From NCBI GenBank assembly GCA_903834855.1, contig CAILKS010000076.1, positions 1-11,730 on the forward strand: DNA of 11,730 bases, given 5' to 3'. Within the stretch, counting starts at the first letter, position 1. Every line of letters starts with the position of its first letter. Source of the DNA: an uncultured bacterium. GTDB lineage: Bacteria; Patescibacteriota; Minisyncoccia; Phycocordibacterales; UBA5272. Shown piece after piece: positions 4,344 through 10,910 of the stretch. The translations under genes were made by a program, and so were the position numbers. The notes beneath the pieces were generated by a model. It worked only from the letters and a program-made list of their open reading frames with translations, was not told the DNA's origin and did not search any database.

Positions 4344-6363
4344 ACATATTCACAAGTTCGCTTTCATCTATAATTTTTATCTCAAATTTTATAGCATCAT
4401 CACGTTTACTTCCACCTCCCTCGCCCGCTAATAAATAATCTGTACTCTTAGAAATACTAGCTGTAACTTTTCCACCATTTTTCTCAATTAAATCCTTGGC
4501 TTCATCACGAGAAAGTTTTGGAAGTGTGCCAGTAATCACAAAAGTTTTATTAAATAATTTTCCATCAACTATGGCTTTTTCGGAAATTATTTTTAAATTT
4601 GGGATTAGATGCGCGAGTAATTTTTGATTCGAAGTATTTGCAAAATAAGAAACGAGCGCATCCGCTACCTTTTCCCCGACCCCTTCAATACCTGATAATT
4701 TTTCCAACCGAGCTTCACTAATTTCTTTAAAATTAGAAAAATGTTTTGCAATATCTTTTGCTGTCTGTTCACCCACATGACGAATACCAAGTGAATATAA
4801 AAATCTATGAAGTGGCACTATACGAGAATTTTCAATCGAAGCAATAATATTGGATGCTGACTTTTCTCCAAAACCTTCCAATCCTTCTATATCTTCTTTT
4901 GTGAGTTTATAAATTGAAGAAGCATCAGTAATTAATCCAATGTCATGAAAAGTTTCAATTATTCTTTCACCCAATCCATCTATATTCATTCCTTTTTTAC
5001 TAACAAAATGAATTAACCCTTCTAAATGCTGAGCTTCACATGATTTATTTAAACAATAAAGTGCAGCAGATAATTCTTTACCAATTTGTATACGTGATAA
5101 TTTACTATCACATGATGGGCAATTTGTAGGCATAACAAAAGTCTTTGCGTTCTTCGGACGTAATTCTTTAAATACATCAAAAATTTCTGGTATAACATCT
5201 CCCGCTTTTCTTAAGCTAACAGTGTCCCCAACTCTTACATCTAATCTTTTTATTTCATCTTCATTATGAAGAGTCGCACGAGACACAGTAGATCCAGCAA
5301 GTAAAACTGGTGCCAGTTCAGCCACAGGGGTAATAGCTCCAGTTCTCCCAACTTGTACAGTTATATCAAGTAATTTAGTTGCTACAACTTCCGCTGGAAA
5401 TTTATAAGCAATTCCACCACGAGGTGATTTAGCAGTATAACCAAGCTCATCCCATAACTTTCTTTCATTTATTTTTATAACAAGACCATCTATTCCATAA
5501 TCTTGTGTATGTCTTTTCTCTATCCACTTCTCATAAAAAGTTTGAGCTTCTTTTAAATTTTTACAAACTTTTCTATCTTTATTAACTAAAAATCCAAATT
5601 TAGAAAGCAGTTCCAGTTCTTCTTCCTGTGTTTTTGGGTAATCTGTTGTCTTTTGTCTGTTGTCTATTGTCTGTTCCACATCATAAGCATAAATTTGAAT
5701 ATTACGTGTTGCGACAATTTTTGGATCAAGTTGTCTTAATGTCCCTGCTGCCAAATTACGAGTGTTTGCATATAATGCCAACCCGTCTTTTTCACGCTCT
5801 TTATTTATTCTCTCTAAATCTTTTTTCTTCATCCAAGCTTCACCAATCACAATAAAAGAAACTTTTTCCGGTAAAACTAAAGGAATAGATTTAACTGTTT
5901 TTATATTTTCAGTAATGTCTTCACCTATTTCCCCGTTTCCACGTGTCGCAGCACGAACAAAATTCCCATCTTCATAAGTTAAAATAACTTTAAGTCCGTC
6001 TATTTTCATTTCTGCAACATAAGTTGGGGTTTCTTTTATGTTTTCTTTTTTAAGAATTGTTAAATTTCTTTCTTCCCAATCAAGTAATTCTTTAAAATTA
6101 AAAACATTATCAAAACTCCACTGCTTAACAGTGTGTGTTACTTTTTCAAAATGGTCTATTACATCCCCTCCAATACGAACTGCTGGAGAAAGTGAAGAGT
6201 AAAAATCTGGATTTTCTTTTTCTAATTTTTCAAGCTCACGCATTAAAGAATCATAAACCTCATCAGATATTTCTGGCTTATCATGTACATGATAAAGAAT
6301 ACGATGGCGCTCCAAAAGCCTTCTTAATTCCCCTATTCTTATACCAATTTCTTTCTTATTCAT
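4339..6363 (-). CDS. ligA: NAD-dependent DNA ligase
   Basis: LigA seals nicks during replication and repair using NAD+. The protein has 674 residues, the standard length. The domain order is Ia/adenylation, with the nucleotidyl-accepting K120 in AEMKIDG; OB fold (VQVGRTGAITPVAEL, about 335-350); a four-cysteine zinc finger (C415, C418, C437, C442); helix-hairpin-helix repeats (about 493-570); and a C-terminal BRCT domain (about 600-674). Residues 230-241, between the adenylation core motif YAYDVE and ELLSKFGF, are encoded by a perfect-period heptamer repeat (5642-5676), an apparently tolerated loop insertion. Six bases before the ATG is TATAAT with an extended TG, so the mRNA is probably leaderless. 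It is the first gene of ligA-gatC-gatA. Confidence 0.97.
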   Translation of the reverse strand: MNKKEIGIRIGELRRLLERHRILYHVHDKPEISDEVYDSLMRELEKLEKENPDFYSSLSPAVRIGGDVIDHFEKVTHTVKQWSFDNVFNFKELLDWEERNLTILKKENIKETPTYVAEMKIDGLKVILTYEDGNFVRAATRGNGEIGEDITENIKTVKSIPLVLPEKVSFIVIGEAWMKKKDLERINKEREKDGLALYANTRNLAAGTLRQLDPKIVATRNIQIYAYDVEQTIDNRQKTTDYPKTQEEELELLSKFGFLVNKDRKVCKNLKEAQTFYEKWIEKRHTQDYGIDGLVIKINERKLWDELGYTAKSPRGGIAYKFPAEVVATKLLDITVQVGRTGAITPVAELAPVLLAGSTVSRATLHNEDEIKRLDVRVGDTVSLRKAGDVIPEIFDVFKELRPKNAKTFVMPTNCPSCDSKLSRIQIGKELSAALYCLNKSCEAQHLEGLIHFVSKKGMNIDGLGERIIETFHDIGLITDASSIYKLTKEDIEGLEGFGEKSASNIIASIENSRIVPLHRFLYSLGIRHVGEQTAKDIAKHFSNFKEISEARLEKLSGIEGVGEKVADALVSYFANTSNQKLLAHLIPNLKIISEKAIVDGKLFNKTFVITGTLPKLSRDEAKDLIEKNGGKVTASISKSTDYLLAGEGGGSKRDDAIKFEIKIIDESELVNML
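5642..5676. repeat. Heptamer tandem tract inside ligA
   Basis: Five consecutive 7-nt units of the form TCTGTTG, differing only at the fourth and last bases. The same word in the opposite orientation makes up the tract just upstream of ligA (6384-6418). It encodes LigA residues 230-241. Confidence 0.85.
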
Positions 6364-6369
6364 GTGTCA

Positions 6370-6375
6370 ATTATA
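6370..6375 (-). promoter_or_regulatory. Extended -10 of ligA, predicting a leaderless mRNA
   Basis: On the minus strand TGC, TATAAT, TGACAC, ATG. The six-base gap puts the transcription start at the A of the start codon. The -35 position falls within the heptamer tract at 6384-6418, and no good -35 hexamer is seen there. Confidence 0.65.
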
Positions 6376-6383
6376 GCATGGGG

Positions 6384-6418
6384 CAGACAACAGACATTAG
6401 ACATTAGATTTTAGATAA
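6384..6418. repeat. Heptamer tandem tract upstream of ligA
   Basis: Five 7-nt units from CAGACAA through TAGACAT to TAGATAA, drifting stepwise along the tract. It covers the -35 and upstream region of the ligA promoter. Confidence 0.85.
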
Positions 6419-6457
6419 TACAAATACAAAAATACGATAATTGACTAAATTGTATTA

Positions 6458-6579
6458 TCTTCATTAGAAATCAGATGCAGTACGAGGCGCCTAAGAATTT
6501 TTTAAGGAAATGTACGGGGTAGTACATTGACGAGAAAAATTCTGTAGCAACGAAGTAATGCGCTGATTTCTAATGAAGA
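6458..6579. repeat. 122-nt nested inverted-repeat element (possible MITE-like element, structured RNA or terminator)
   Basis: Outer 17-bp perfect inverted repeats (TCTTCATTAGAAATCAG at 6458-6474 and its complement at 6563-6579) enclose a 9-bp stem (6494-6502 with 6535-6543) and a 7-bp stem (AATGTAC at 6509-6515 with 6522-6528, loop GGGGTA). A GGCGCC palindrome lies at 6486-6491. No coding potential is seen and no clear target-site duplication flanks it. It begins directly at the stop codon of the last pilin gene, so it could also end or stabilise the pilus transcript, although no U-tract follows. Together with the ligA promoter region it fills the 216 bases without a gene (6364-6579). Confidence 0.75.
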
Positions 6580-7227
6580 CTATTTGATTTCTGTTTCACT
6601 TATTACGGCCCGCTCTACCGGTGCAGAACCTCTCGTGCCTGGGCAACTTGCATAACCTTGTGAAATTATCTGGCGATAATTAGATGTTTTATTTACTGTG
6701 ACCTTTGCACATCTTTCTGTAGAGTCACCCAAATTTATATGTAAAGTAAATATGGAAGTTCTTCCACTTTCTAATCCACCTGTAGAATTAGTACGCGAAT
6801 AAGCTTGTGTAATAAAACCATTAGTTGCAGGATTAAAAATCTCAGATGTAGCACATTTAATACTGTTACCATTATAAAGAGTGACGGGCGTTAATGATTT
6901 CAAGACTCTTTCTTCATTTACTTTTCCAAGAACAGCTGCTGCATCCATTGAATTACTAGACTCAAAAATTCCCAAACCAGTTGCTGGATCGATATAAGCA
7001 TCATCTATTGCGATTGCACACATAAGACCATTATCTGCTGCATAATAAGAAAATTGACTATCCCTAGATAACTTAGAAAAATAAAGTTCCTTTACTAGAA
7101 TAAGAGATATAGCTGTAGAAACAGCTAAAAGAATAGAACATATCAATAAAGTAAAAGGTAAAACGAAGCCTTTCGTTTTAATTATTTTTAACCCTCTTAT
7201 TATTTTATAAAAATTAAATTTAATCAT
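6580..7227 (-). CDS. Minor pilin, PilX/GspK-like, lacking Glu5
   Basis: The protein has 215 residues. A 20-residue basic leader ends in KTKG, followed by the hydrophobic helix FVLPFTLLICSILLAVSTAI, matching the class III prepilin layout with cleavage G20|F21. The fifth mature residue is Phe, not the usual Glu; GspK/PilX-type pilins at the pilus tip also deviate here. YYAADNGLMCAIAIDD after the helix resembles the AEsGi-type stretch of PilX-like proteins. The family assignment is by pattern and position only. It is the last gene of the cluster, starting 1 nt after the preceding stop, so its translation is probably coupled to that gene. The stop codon abuts the nested inverted-repeat element. 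Confidence 0.8.
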   Translation of the reverse strand: MIKFNFYKIIRGLKIIKTKGFVLPFTLLICSILLAVSTAISLILVKELYFSKLSRDSQFSYYAADNGLMCAIAIDDAYIDPATGLGIFESSNSMDAAAVLGKVNEERVLKSLTPVTLYNGNSIKCATSEIFNPATNGFITQAYSRTNSTGGLESGRTSIFTLHINLGDSTERCAKVTVNKTSNYRQIISQGYASCPGTRGSAPVERAVISETEIK

Positions 7228-7228
7228 A

Positions 7229-7933
7229 TTATTTATGTATATGAAGAAAATCTATTAACTTAATTGAACGAGTATAACCATTTGACCTCCTAAAAGTAAC
7301 TGTAGAAATAACTCTAAGGTCATCATTATAACTTGCATCTCTTCCAGCAAAAGTTGGTATCGATTCTATCTGAACTTTTCTAGTAAAAAATGTTGGTCCA
7401 CCAGCTACTCCACGTATTCCAGCACAAACATATAAATTAGTAGCTGTTAAATACAAACTACTACATGCGGAGCTCGTGGATACATATTTTGTAGGTGCTA
7501 TATTTTCATTTGAAGTCATATCAATAAAATCGTAAGAACAACCAGCTGCCGCAAAACAGGATGGTGAAGTAGCAAGATATTCCTTAAAAACCCTCCATGA
7601 GGTTTCACTTGGTATATCAAAAAGACCATCTAAATCGCCATCTGTTGACTGACAGACTGAATTTATCGATGTGTCACTAACACACTTTAGATAAATTGAT
7701 TCCTGTAAATGATGTAATAATTCAGTTGCTTCTTGTGCTAAATATGTGGCAGTCATAACATCTTTAGTTTGTTTTGCATAACTAGAAGCATTCATCGCAA
7801 CTGTGAGTGGGCCCAAAATAACTATCGTAACAATAAATATTGATACAAGCGTCTCAACTAATGTGAAAGCTTTAATACTTTTTAAGTTTGTATTTTTCCT
7901 AATAAATTTGTAAATTTTTAAAAAATCTTTCAT
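7229..7933 (-). CDS. Minor pilin, PilV/GspI-like
   Basis: The protein has 234 residues. A long basic leader (22 residues) ends in KSIKA, followed by FTLVETLVSIFIVTIVILGPLTV. Cleavage would be A22|F23, with Glu at mature position 5 (E27). An Ala before the cut and the TYLAQEATELL segment following the helix fit PilV/GspI-type minor pilins. Several cysteines lie in the soluble domain and could form disulfides. It starts 3 nt after the preceding stop without a Shine-Dalgarno sequence, suggesting coupled translation. It likely forms part of the priming tip complex with its three neighbours. Confidence 0.85.
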   Translation of the reverse strand: MKDFLKIYKFIRKNTNLKSIKAFTLVETLVSIFIVTIVILGPLTVAMNASSYAKQTKDVMTATYLAQEATELLHHLQESIYLKCVSDTSINSVCQSTDGDLDGLFDIPSETSWRVFKEYLATSPSCFAAAGCSYDFIDMTSNENIAPTKYVSTSSACSSLYLTATNLYVCAGIRGVAGGPTFFTRKVQIESIPTFAGRDASYNDDLRVISTVTFRRSNGYTRSIKLIDFLHIHK

Positions 7934-7936
7934 ATA

Positions 7937-8578
7937 TTATTTATCAATTTTTCTAGATGAGATTGTGGTTTGAGCAGTAAATTTTACTTGATTTGTCTGT
8001 GATTTTGTTGTTACCCCGGTAATAGAAACTGTTATTACTGGTTGTACAAAATCAGGTGTACTAGAAACACTGGTTCCAGTACCTTTTACATAAAAAAATA
8101 AACTGTTTATTTTTATATCCGAAGCGGTAACTTGCATTGGTGCTGAATTTAAATCACCTTCTGGTAATAACTTTTTATAAATAGCGTTACTGGATACATA
8201 AAAAGCAATTCTATCATTTGGATGATTAAGAGACGTTAATCCGTTCGCTGGCTTAAAAACTATAGCAGTATTTCCTGTAGGGTAAAGACAGTCCTGACGA
8301 TCTGGCATCGTAGCTGGAAAAGCTTGTATGAAAGCAAAATCAGTACAATAAAATTGTGAGCCATAACGAATATCACGAACCATTTCTTCTATTGCAAGAT
8401 TAATTCCATCTATAACTATTTGAGTTTGTTGCAATTTAACATTAACAGCTTGAGCTGAAAATAAAGCCCCTATAGCAACAGTCATAATAGTAGAGAAAAG
8501 GGCAATAACCACCATTAATTCTATTAAGGTAAATCCTTTTAAGGATTTTTTTGATTTAAATTTAAAAAGATATTTCAT
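7937..8578 (-). CDS. Minor pilin, PilW/GspJ-like
   Basis: The protein has 213 residues. A basic leader ends in KSLKG, followed by FTLIELMVVIALFSTIMTVA. Cleavage is G15|F16, with Glu at mature position 5 (E20). The segment AIEEMVRDIRYGSQ after the helix is typical of PilW/GspJ-type pilins. The domain continues with strand-rich sequence ending TTISSRK. It starts 3 nt after the stop of the preceding pilin gene. Confidence 0.87.
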   Translation of the reverse strand: MKYLFKFKSKKSLKGFTLIELMVVIALFSTIMTVAIGALFSAQAVNVKLQQTQIVIDGINLAIEEMVRDIRYGSQFYCTDFAFIQAFPATMPDRQDCLYPTGNTAIVFKPANGLTSLNHPNDRIAFYVSSNAIYKKLLPEGDLNSAPMQVTASDIKINSLFFYVKGTGTSVSSTPDFVQPVITVSITGVTTKSQTNQVKFTAQTTISSRKIDK

Positions 8579-8581
8579 ATT

Positions 8582-9244
8582 TTAAATACATGAGGCTATA
8601 GCTGTACGAATCATGCCAGAATTATAAACCTCAACTGAGCGAGTGTGACCATTTGAATACTTTATGGGTGACTTAAATTCAATACAGGCTTTAGAATAAT
8701 TAGTTGTTTTAGAACCATTTAGGTAAATACTTGGTCTAGGACTTGGTCTCACAAAAGAAACAGTTAATGATGTATTTGGGTCTGATGAACAAACAGATGA
8801 AGGTGCCTGACCAACGCATATTTTTGTAATTTTATATCCAGAAGGAAGAGTCGTATTACTACTTGTCTCATCTATTGGTGTCAAATCATATAGACCGTTA
8901 CCAATAGGAAGACCATAGGAACTTTGTCCACCTCCATTGCCCACTCCAACGCTGTCCCCAAAGAGTTTTATAGAACTAAGAGTATTTCCTCCTACTAAAT
9001 TGATATAAATACCATAACCGCCTAATGAGGAATTAACTGAGTCAATCGCACTACCTCTTATTTGAGCTTCTCTTATAAGTAGGGTTGTAGTTTGTACATT
9101 ATTTATCAATGTCATTCTAATTGCAGACTCTGGATAATTAGAAAGTAACAACCATGTCATTAGCATCATAATAGCTATACTAACCATCAGCTCTACCAGA
9201 GTAAAACCACGTACTGATCTTTTAAAGAGAGATAGTAACTTCAT
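8582..9244 (-). CDS. Minor pilin, FimU/FimT/GspH-like
   Basis: The protein has 220 residues. A basic leader ends in RSVRG, followed by FTLVELMVSIAIMMLMTWLLL. Cleavage is G13|F14, with Glu at mature position 5 (E18). Downstream TLLIREAQIRGSAID resembles the GspH/FimU helix in which an Arg-Glu-Ala-Q pattern is common. The C-terminal domain is Ser/Gly/Asn-rich with three cysteines. It starts 15 nt after the prepilin peptidase stop. In canonical clusters FimU/GspH is encoded first among the minor pilins, as here. Confidence 0.85.
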   Translation of the reverse strand: MKLLSLFKRSVRGFTLVELMVSIAIMMLMTWLLLSNYPESAIRMTLINNVQTTTLLIREAQIRGSAIDSVNSSLGGYGIYINLVGGNTLSSIKLFGDSVGVGNGGGQSSYGLPIGNGLYDLTPIDETSSNTTLPSGYKITKICVGQAPSSVCSSDPNTSLTVSFVRPSPRPSIYLNGSKTTNYSKACIEFKSPIKYSNGHTRSVEVYNSGMIRTAIASCI

Positions 9245-9259
9245 CTTTCAATAGTAACA

Positions 9260-10033
9260 TTAAGCAAAAAAAGAAGCGATGGAAAATATGTCAATGTCTG
9301 TGAACAATACAAATAAGAAAGCAAAAACAATAAACGGAACAAAAGGCATAGTCATATTTTTTCTCTTACTTTTTTCTGTTAGAAAATACTTAATTGCACC
9401 GAAAATTGCTCCAACCCAAATAGAAATTAAGAAAACTGCCATACCTTGTGCAATCCCAAAAAATGCACCAACACCGAAAAACAAAACTATATCTCCAAAA
9501 CCAAGATTTTTTCTTGAAACAATCCAAAGAACAAGAAATGGTGAAGCAATTACAATGGGTGCAAGAATTATGAGCCAACTCGGATCACTGATATAAGACT
9601 TAACTAGAATAGCTAAAGTTAAAACTAAATACCCAAAAAGATAAGATACTGGTATATATGAATGAGATCTATCATACAAAGCCATCACGCCAAGGGTGAT
9701 AAACAACAAAGTATAATAAATAAGCCAGATAACCGCTAAAGCATAAGAGACTTGTCCGCTTAAAAAGAAATGATACAAGAGCACAAAAACTAAACCATAT
9801 ATTGATTCTATAACTAATGCAGATATACCATAATGACTTTTACAATATCTACATTTTCCACGAAGGAATAAATAAGAAAATATTGGGAAGAGGTCGGTAA
9901 TGCGAAGTGCCTCTCCGCAGGAGAGGCACTTGCTACGAGTCTTTATTATAGAAGCAACATTAAGTCTTGTAGAAACAACTTGTACAAAACTTCCGACTGA
10001 TGCACCAAAGAAGAAAGAAATAATGTAGAACAC
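9260..10033 (-). CDS. pilD: Prepilin peptidase / N-methyltransferase
   Basis: PilD cuts the leader peptides of the pilins and methylates their new N terminus, in the inner membrane. The protein has 257 residues, in the family range. The N-terminal helix FFFGASVGSF is followed by a zinc-binding cytoplasmic loop with two CxxC pairs (C36/C39 and C61/C64), then hydrophobic membrane segments. The two catalytic aspartates of the GxGD protease family appear as D121 (ALYDRSHSYIP) and D181 (GFGD). The start is GTG at 10033, 14 nt after the pilin stop. The coding sequence over the first CxxC contains a perfect 12-bp hairpin (9905-9931). Confidence 0.95.
   Translation of the reverse strand: MFYIISFFFGASVGSFVQVVSTRLNVASIIKTRSKCLSCGEALRITDLFPIFSYLFLRGKCRYCKSHYGISALVIESIYGLVFVLLYHFFLSGQVSYALAVIWLIYYTLLFITLGVMALYDRSHSYIPVSYLFGYLVLTLAILVKSYISDPSWLIILAPIVIASPFLVLWIVSRKNLGFGDIVLFFGVGAFFGIAQGMAVFLISIWVGAIFGAIKYFLTEKSKRKNMTMPFVPFIVFAFLFVLFTDIDIFSIASFFA
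9905..9931. other. Perfect hairpin within pilD coding sequence
   Basis: AAGTGCCTCTCC, loop GCA, and its exact complement. It is GC-rich compared with its surroundings and encodes residues around C36-C39 of PilD. No U-tract follows on either strand. Confidence 0.85.
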
Positions 10034-10047
10034 AGAATAAATAAACC

Positions 10048-10674
10048 TTAGTATTGATTTGTTATATCAAATACACAGTCTGCTGTGGCAGTACAGTTTA
10101 TATCAGCGCCTTCAGAACCAACGAAGTCAGCATTTGTTGCGGTTCCAATCATACCAGCCGCCCAATCTGGATATGAAATTGGAGTAATAGGACCATTAAA
10201 CCAAACACAAGCCGGAGGGGTCAAAACTATAGCATTAGCGGTTGCACCGGTGCAATCTCTATCACTCTTAAGAGCTTCTGCATACACATCTAAGTGAACA
10301 CCTAGGTGATAAGCAAACTGTGTAGCTACTCCTCCTGCTGGAGTTCCTGTATAAACTACATAAGCAAATCTATCTCTAACTGGCACAGCAGCAGCATTAG
10401 CAGCCAACAAAGCATATGTAGGTAAAACTGGCATATATTGAGGTGCTAACAATGCTAAAGATGCTGGATATTGACCATTTGCCTCTGCATATTGTTCAAG
10501 CGCAGACGCAACTGATTTAATTTCAGCCATTTTCTTTACATCCTTTGCTTTCTTACGAGCGTTTTGAATTGGGGCTGCAATAATAGTTGAAAGTAAACCA
10601 ATAATAGCGATAACCACCAAAAGTTCAATAAGTGTAAATCCACGTAAACCTTTTTTCATAATTGTGTTTGACAT
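10048..10674 (-). CDS. Type IV pilin, PulG/PilA-like (candidate major subunit)
   Basis: The protein has 208 residues. The leader ends in KKGLRG, followed by FTLIELLVVIAIIGLLSTIIAAP, a textbook class III prepilin helix; cleavage is G12|F13, with Glu at mature position 5 (E17). The following helix (KKMAEIKSVASALEQYAEANGQYP) is typical of GspG/PilA. Four cysteines (C141, C156, C194, C200) could form two disulfides, and the Asp-rich C-terminal stretch could bind calcium; both are inferences. The start may instead be Met6 (10659), which would give the short leader MKKGLRG. It is the first gene after a clear promoter and precedes pilD, so it is the best candidate for the most expressed pilin. Confidence 0.92.
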   Translation of the reverse strand: MSNTIMKKGLRGFTLIELLVVIAIIGLLSTIIAAPIQNARKKAKDVKKMAEIKSVASALEQYAEANGQYPASLALLAPQYMPVLPTYALLAANAAAVPVRDRFAYVVYTGTPAGGVATQFAYHLGVHLDVYAEALKSDRDCTGATANAIVLTPPACVWFNGPITPISYPDWAAGMIGTATNADFVGSEGADINCTATADCVFDITNQY

Positions 10675-10705
10675 ATTTTTTTTCTATCTTTAGTAGATAA
10701 CTATA

Positions 10706-10733
10706 AGTATAGTACTGTATAAGAAAAGCACAA
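10706..10733 (-). promoter_or_regulatory. Promoter of the pilin operon
   Basis: TTGTGC (10733-10728), a 16-nt spacer, then TATACT (10711-10706). Transcription should start near 10699, leaving a leader of about 25 nt before the ATG at 10674. The leader is AT-rich with a poly-A run just before the start and no Shine-Dalgarno sequence. Confidence 0.55.
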
Positions 10734-10756
10734 GGAAAAGTGGGGATAGCAAAAGT

Positions 10757-10784
10757 AGCAGGAAGCAATTAGCAAATAGCAATT
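10757..10784. repeat. Heptamer tandem tract, left arm around terminator
   Basis: Four 7-nt units, AGCAGGA then AGCAATT, AGCAAAT, AGCAATT. They are the reverse complement of the words in the tract at 10837-10910, on the other side of the hairpin. Confidence 0.85.
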
Positions 10785-10792
10785 AGGGTATT

Positions 10793-10833
10793 AAATTCAA
10801 AATTGGTGGCCAAAGGCCACCAATTTTGAATTT
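10793..10833 (-). terminator. Terminator of the pilC transcript
   Basis: A perfect 19-bp stem, AAATTCAAAATTGGTGGCC and its complement, encloses the loop AAA. The GC-rich top and AT-rich base could work in either direction. It is 65 bases past the pilC stop and separates it from the pilin promoter. With its flanking heptamer tracts it explains most of the 224 bases without a gene at 10675-10898. Confidence 0.75.
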
Positions 10834-10836
10834 TCC

Positions 10837-10910
10837 TTATTGCTAATTGCTGCTTGCTATTTGCTATTCCCTTATTGCTAATTGCTTTCTGCTTACTACT
10901 AGCTAATTGC
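10837..10910. repeat. Heptamer tandem tract, right arm, running into the pilC 3' end
   Basis: Nine 7-nt units in register (10837-10899), such as TTATTGC, TAATTGC and TATTTGC, followed after four bases by a further TAATTGC (10904-10910). The last part encodes the final residues and the stop codon of pilC. Confidence 0.88.

Noticed and set aside
9279..9596. Open frame of 105 codons antisense to pilD
   Set aside because: pilD is clearly the real gene; the Lys/Ile/Pro-rich antisense product is a mirror of its hydrophobic codons.
10243..10256. TTGCACCGGTGCAA palindrome within the pilin gene
   Set aside because: Isolated 14-bp coding palindrome without a promoter or neighbouring copies; most likely chance from Ala/Gly codons.
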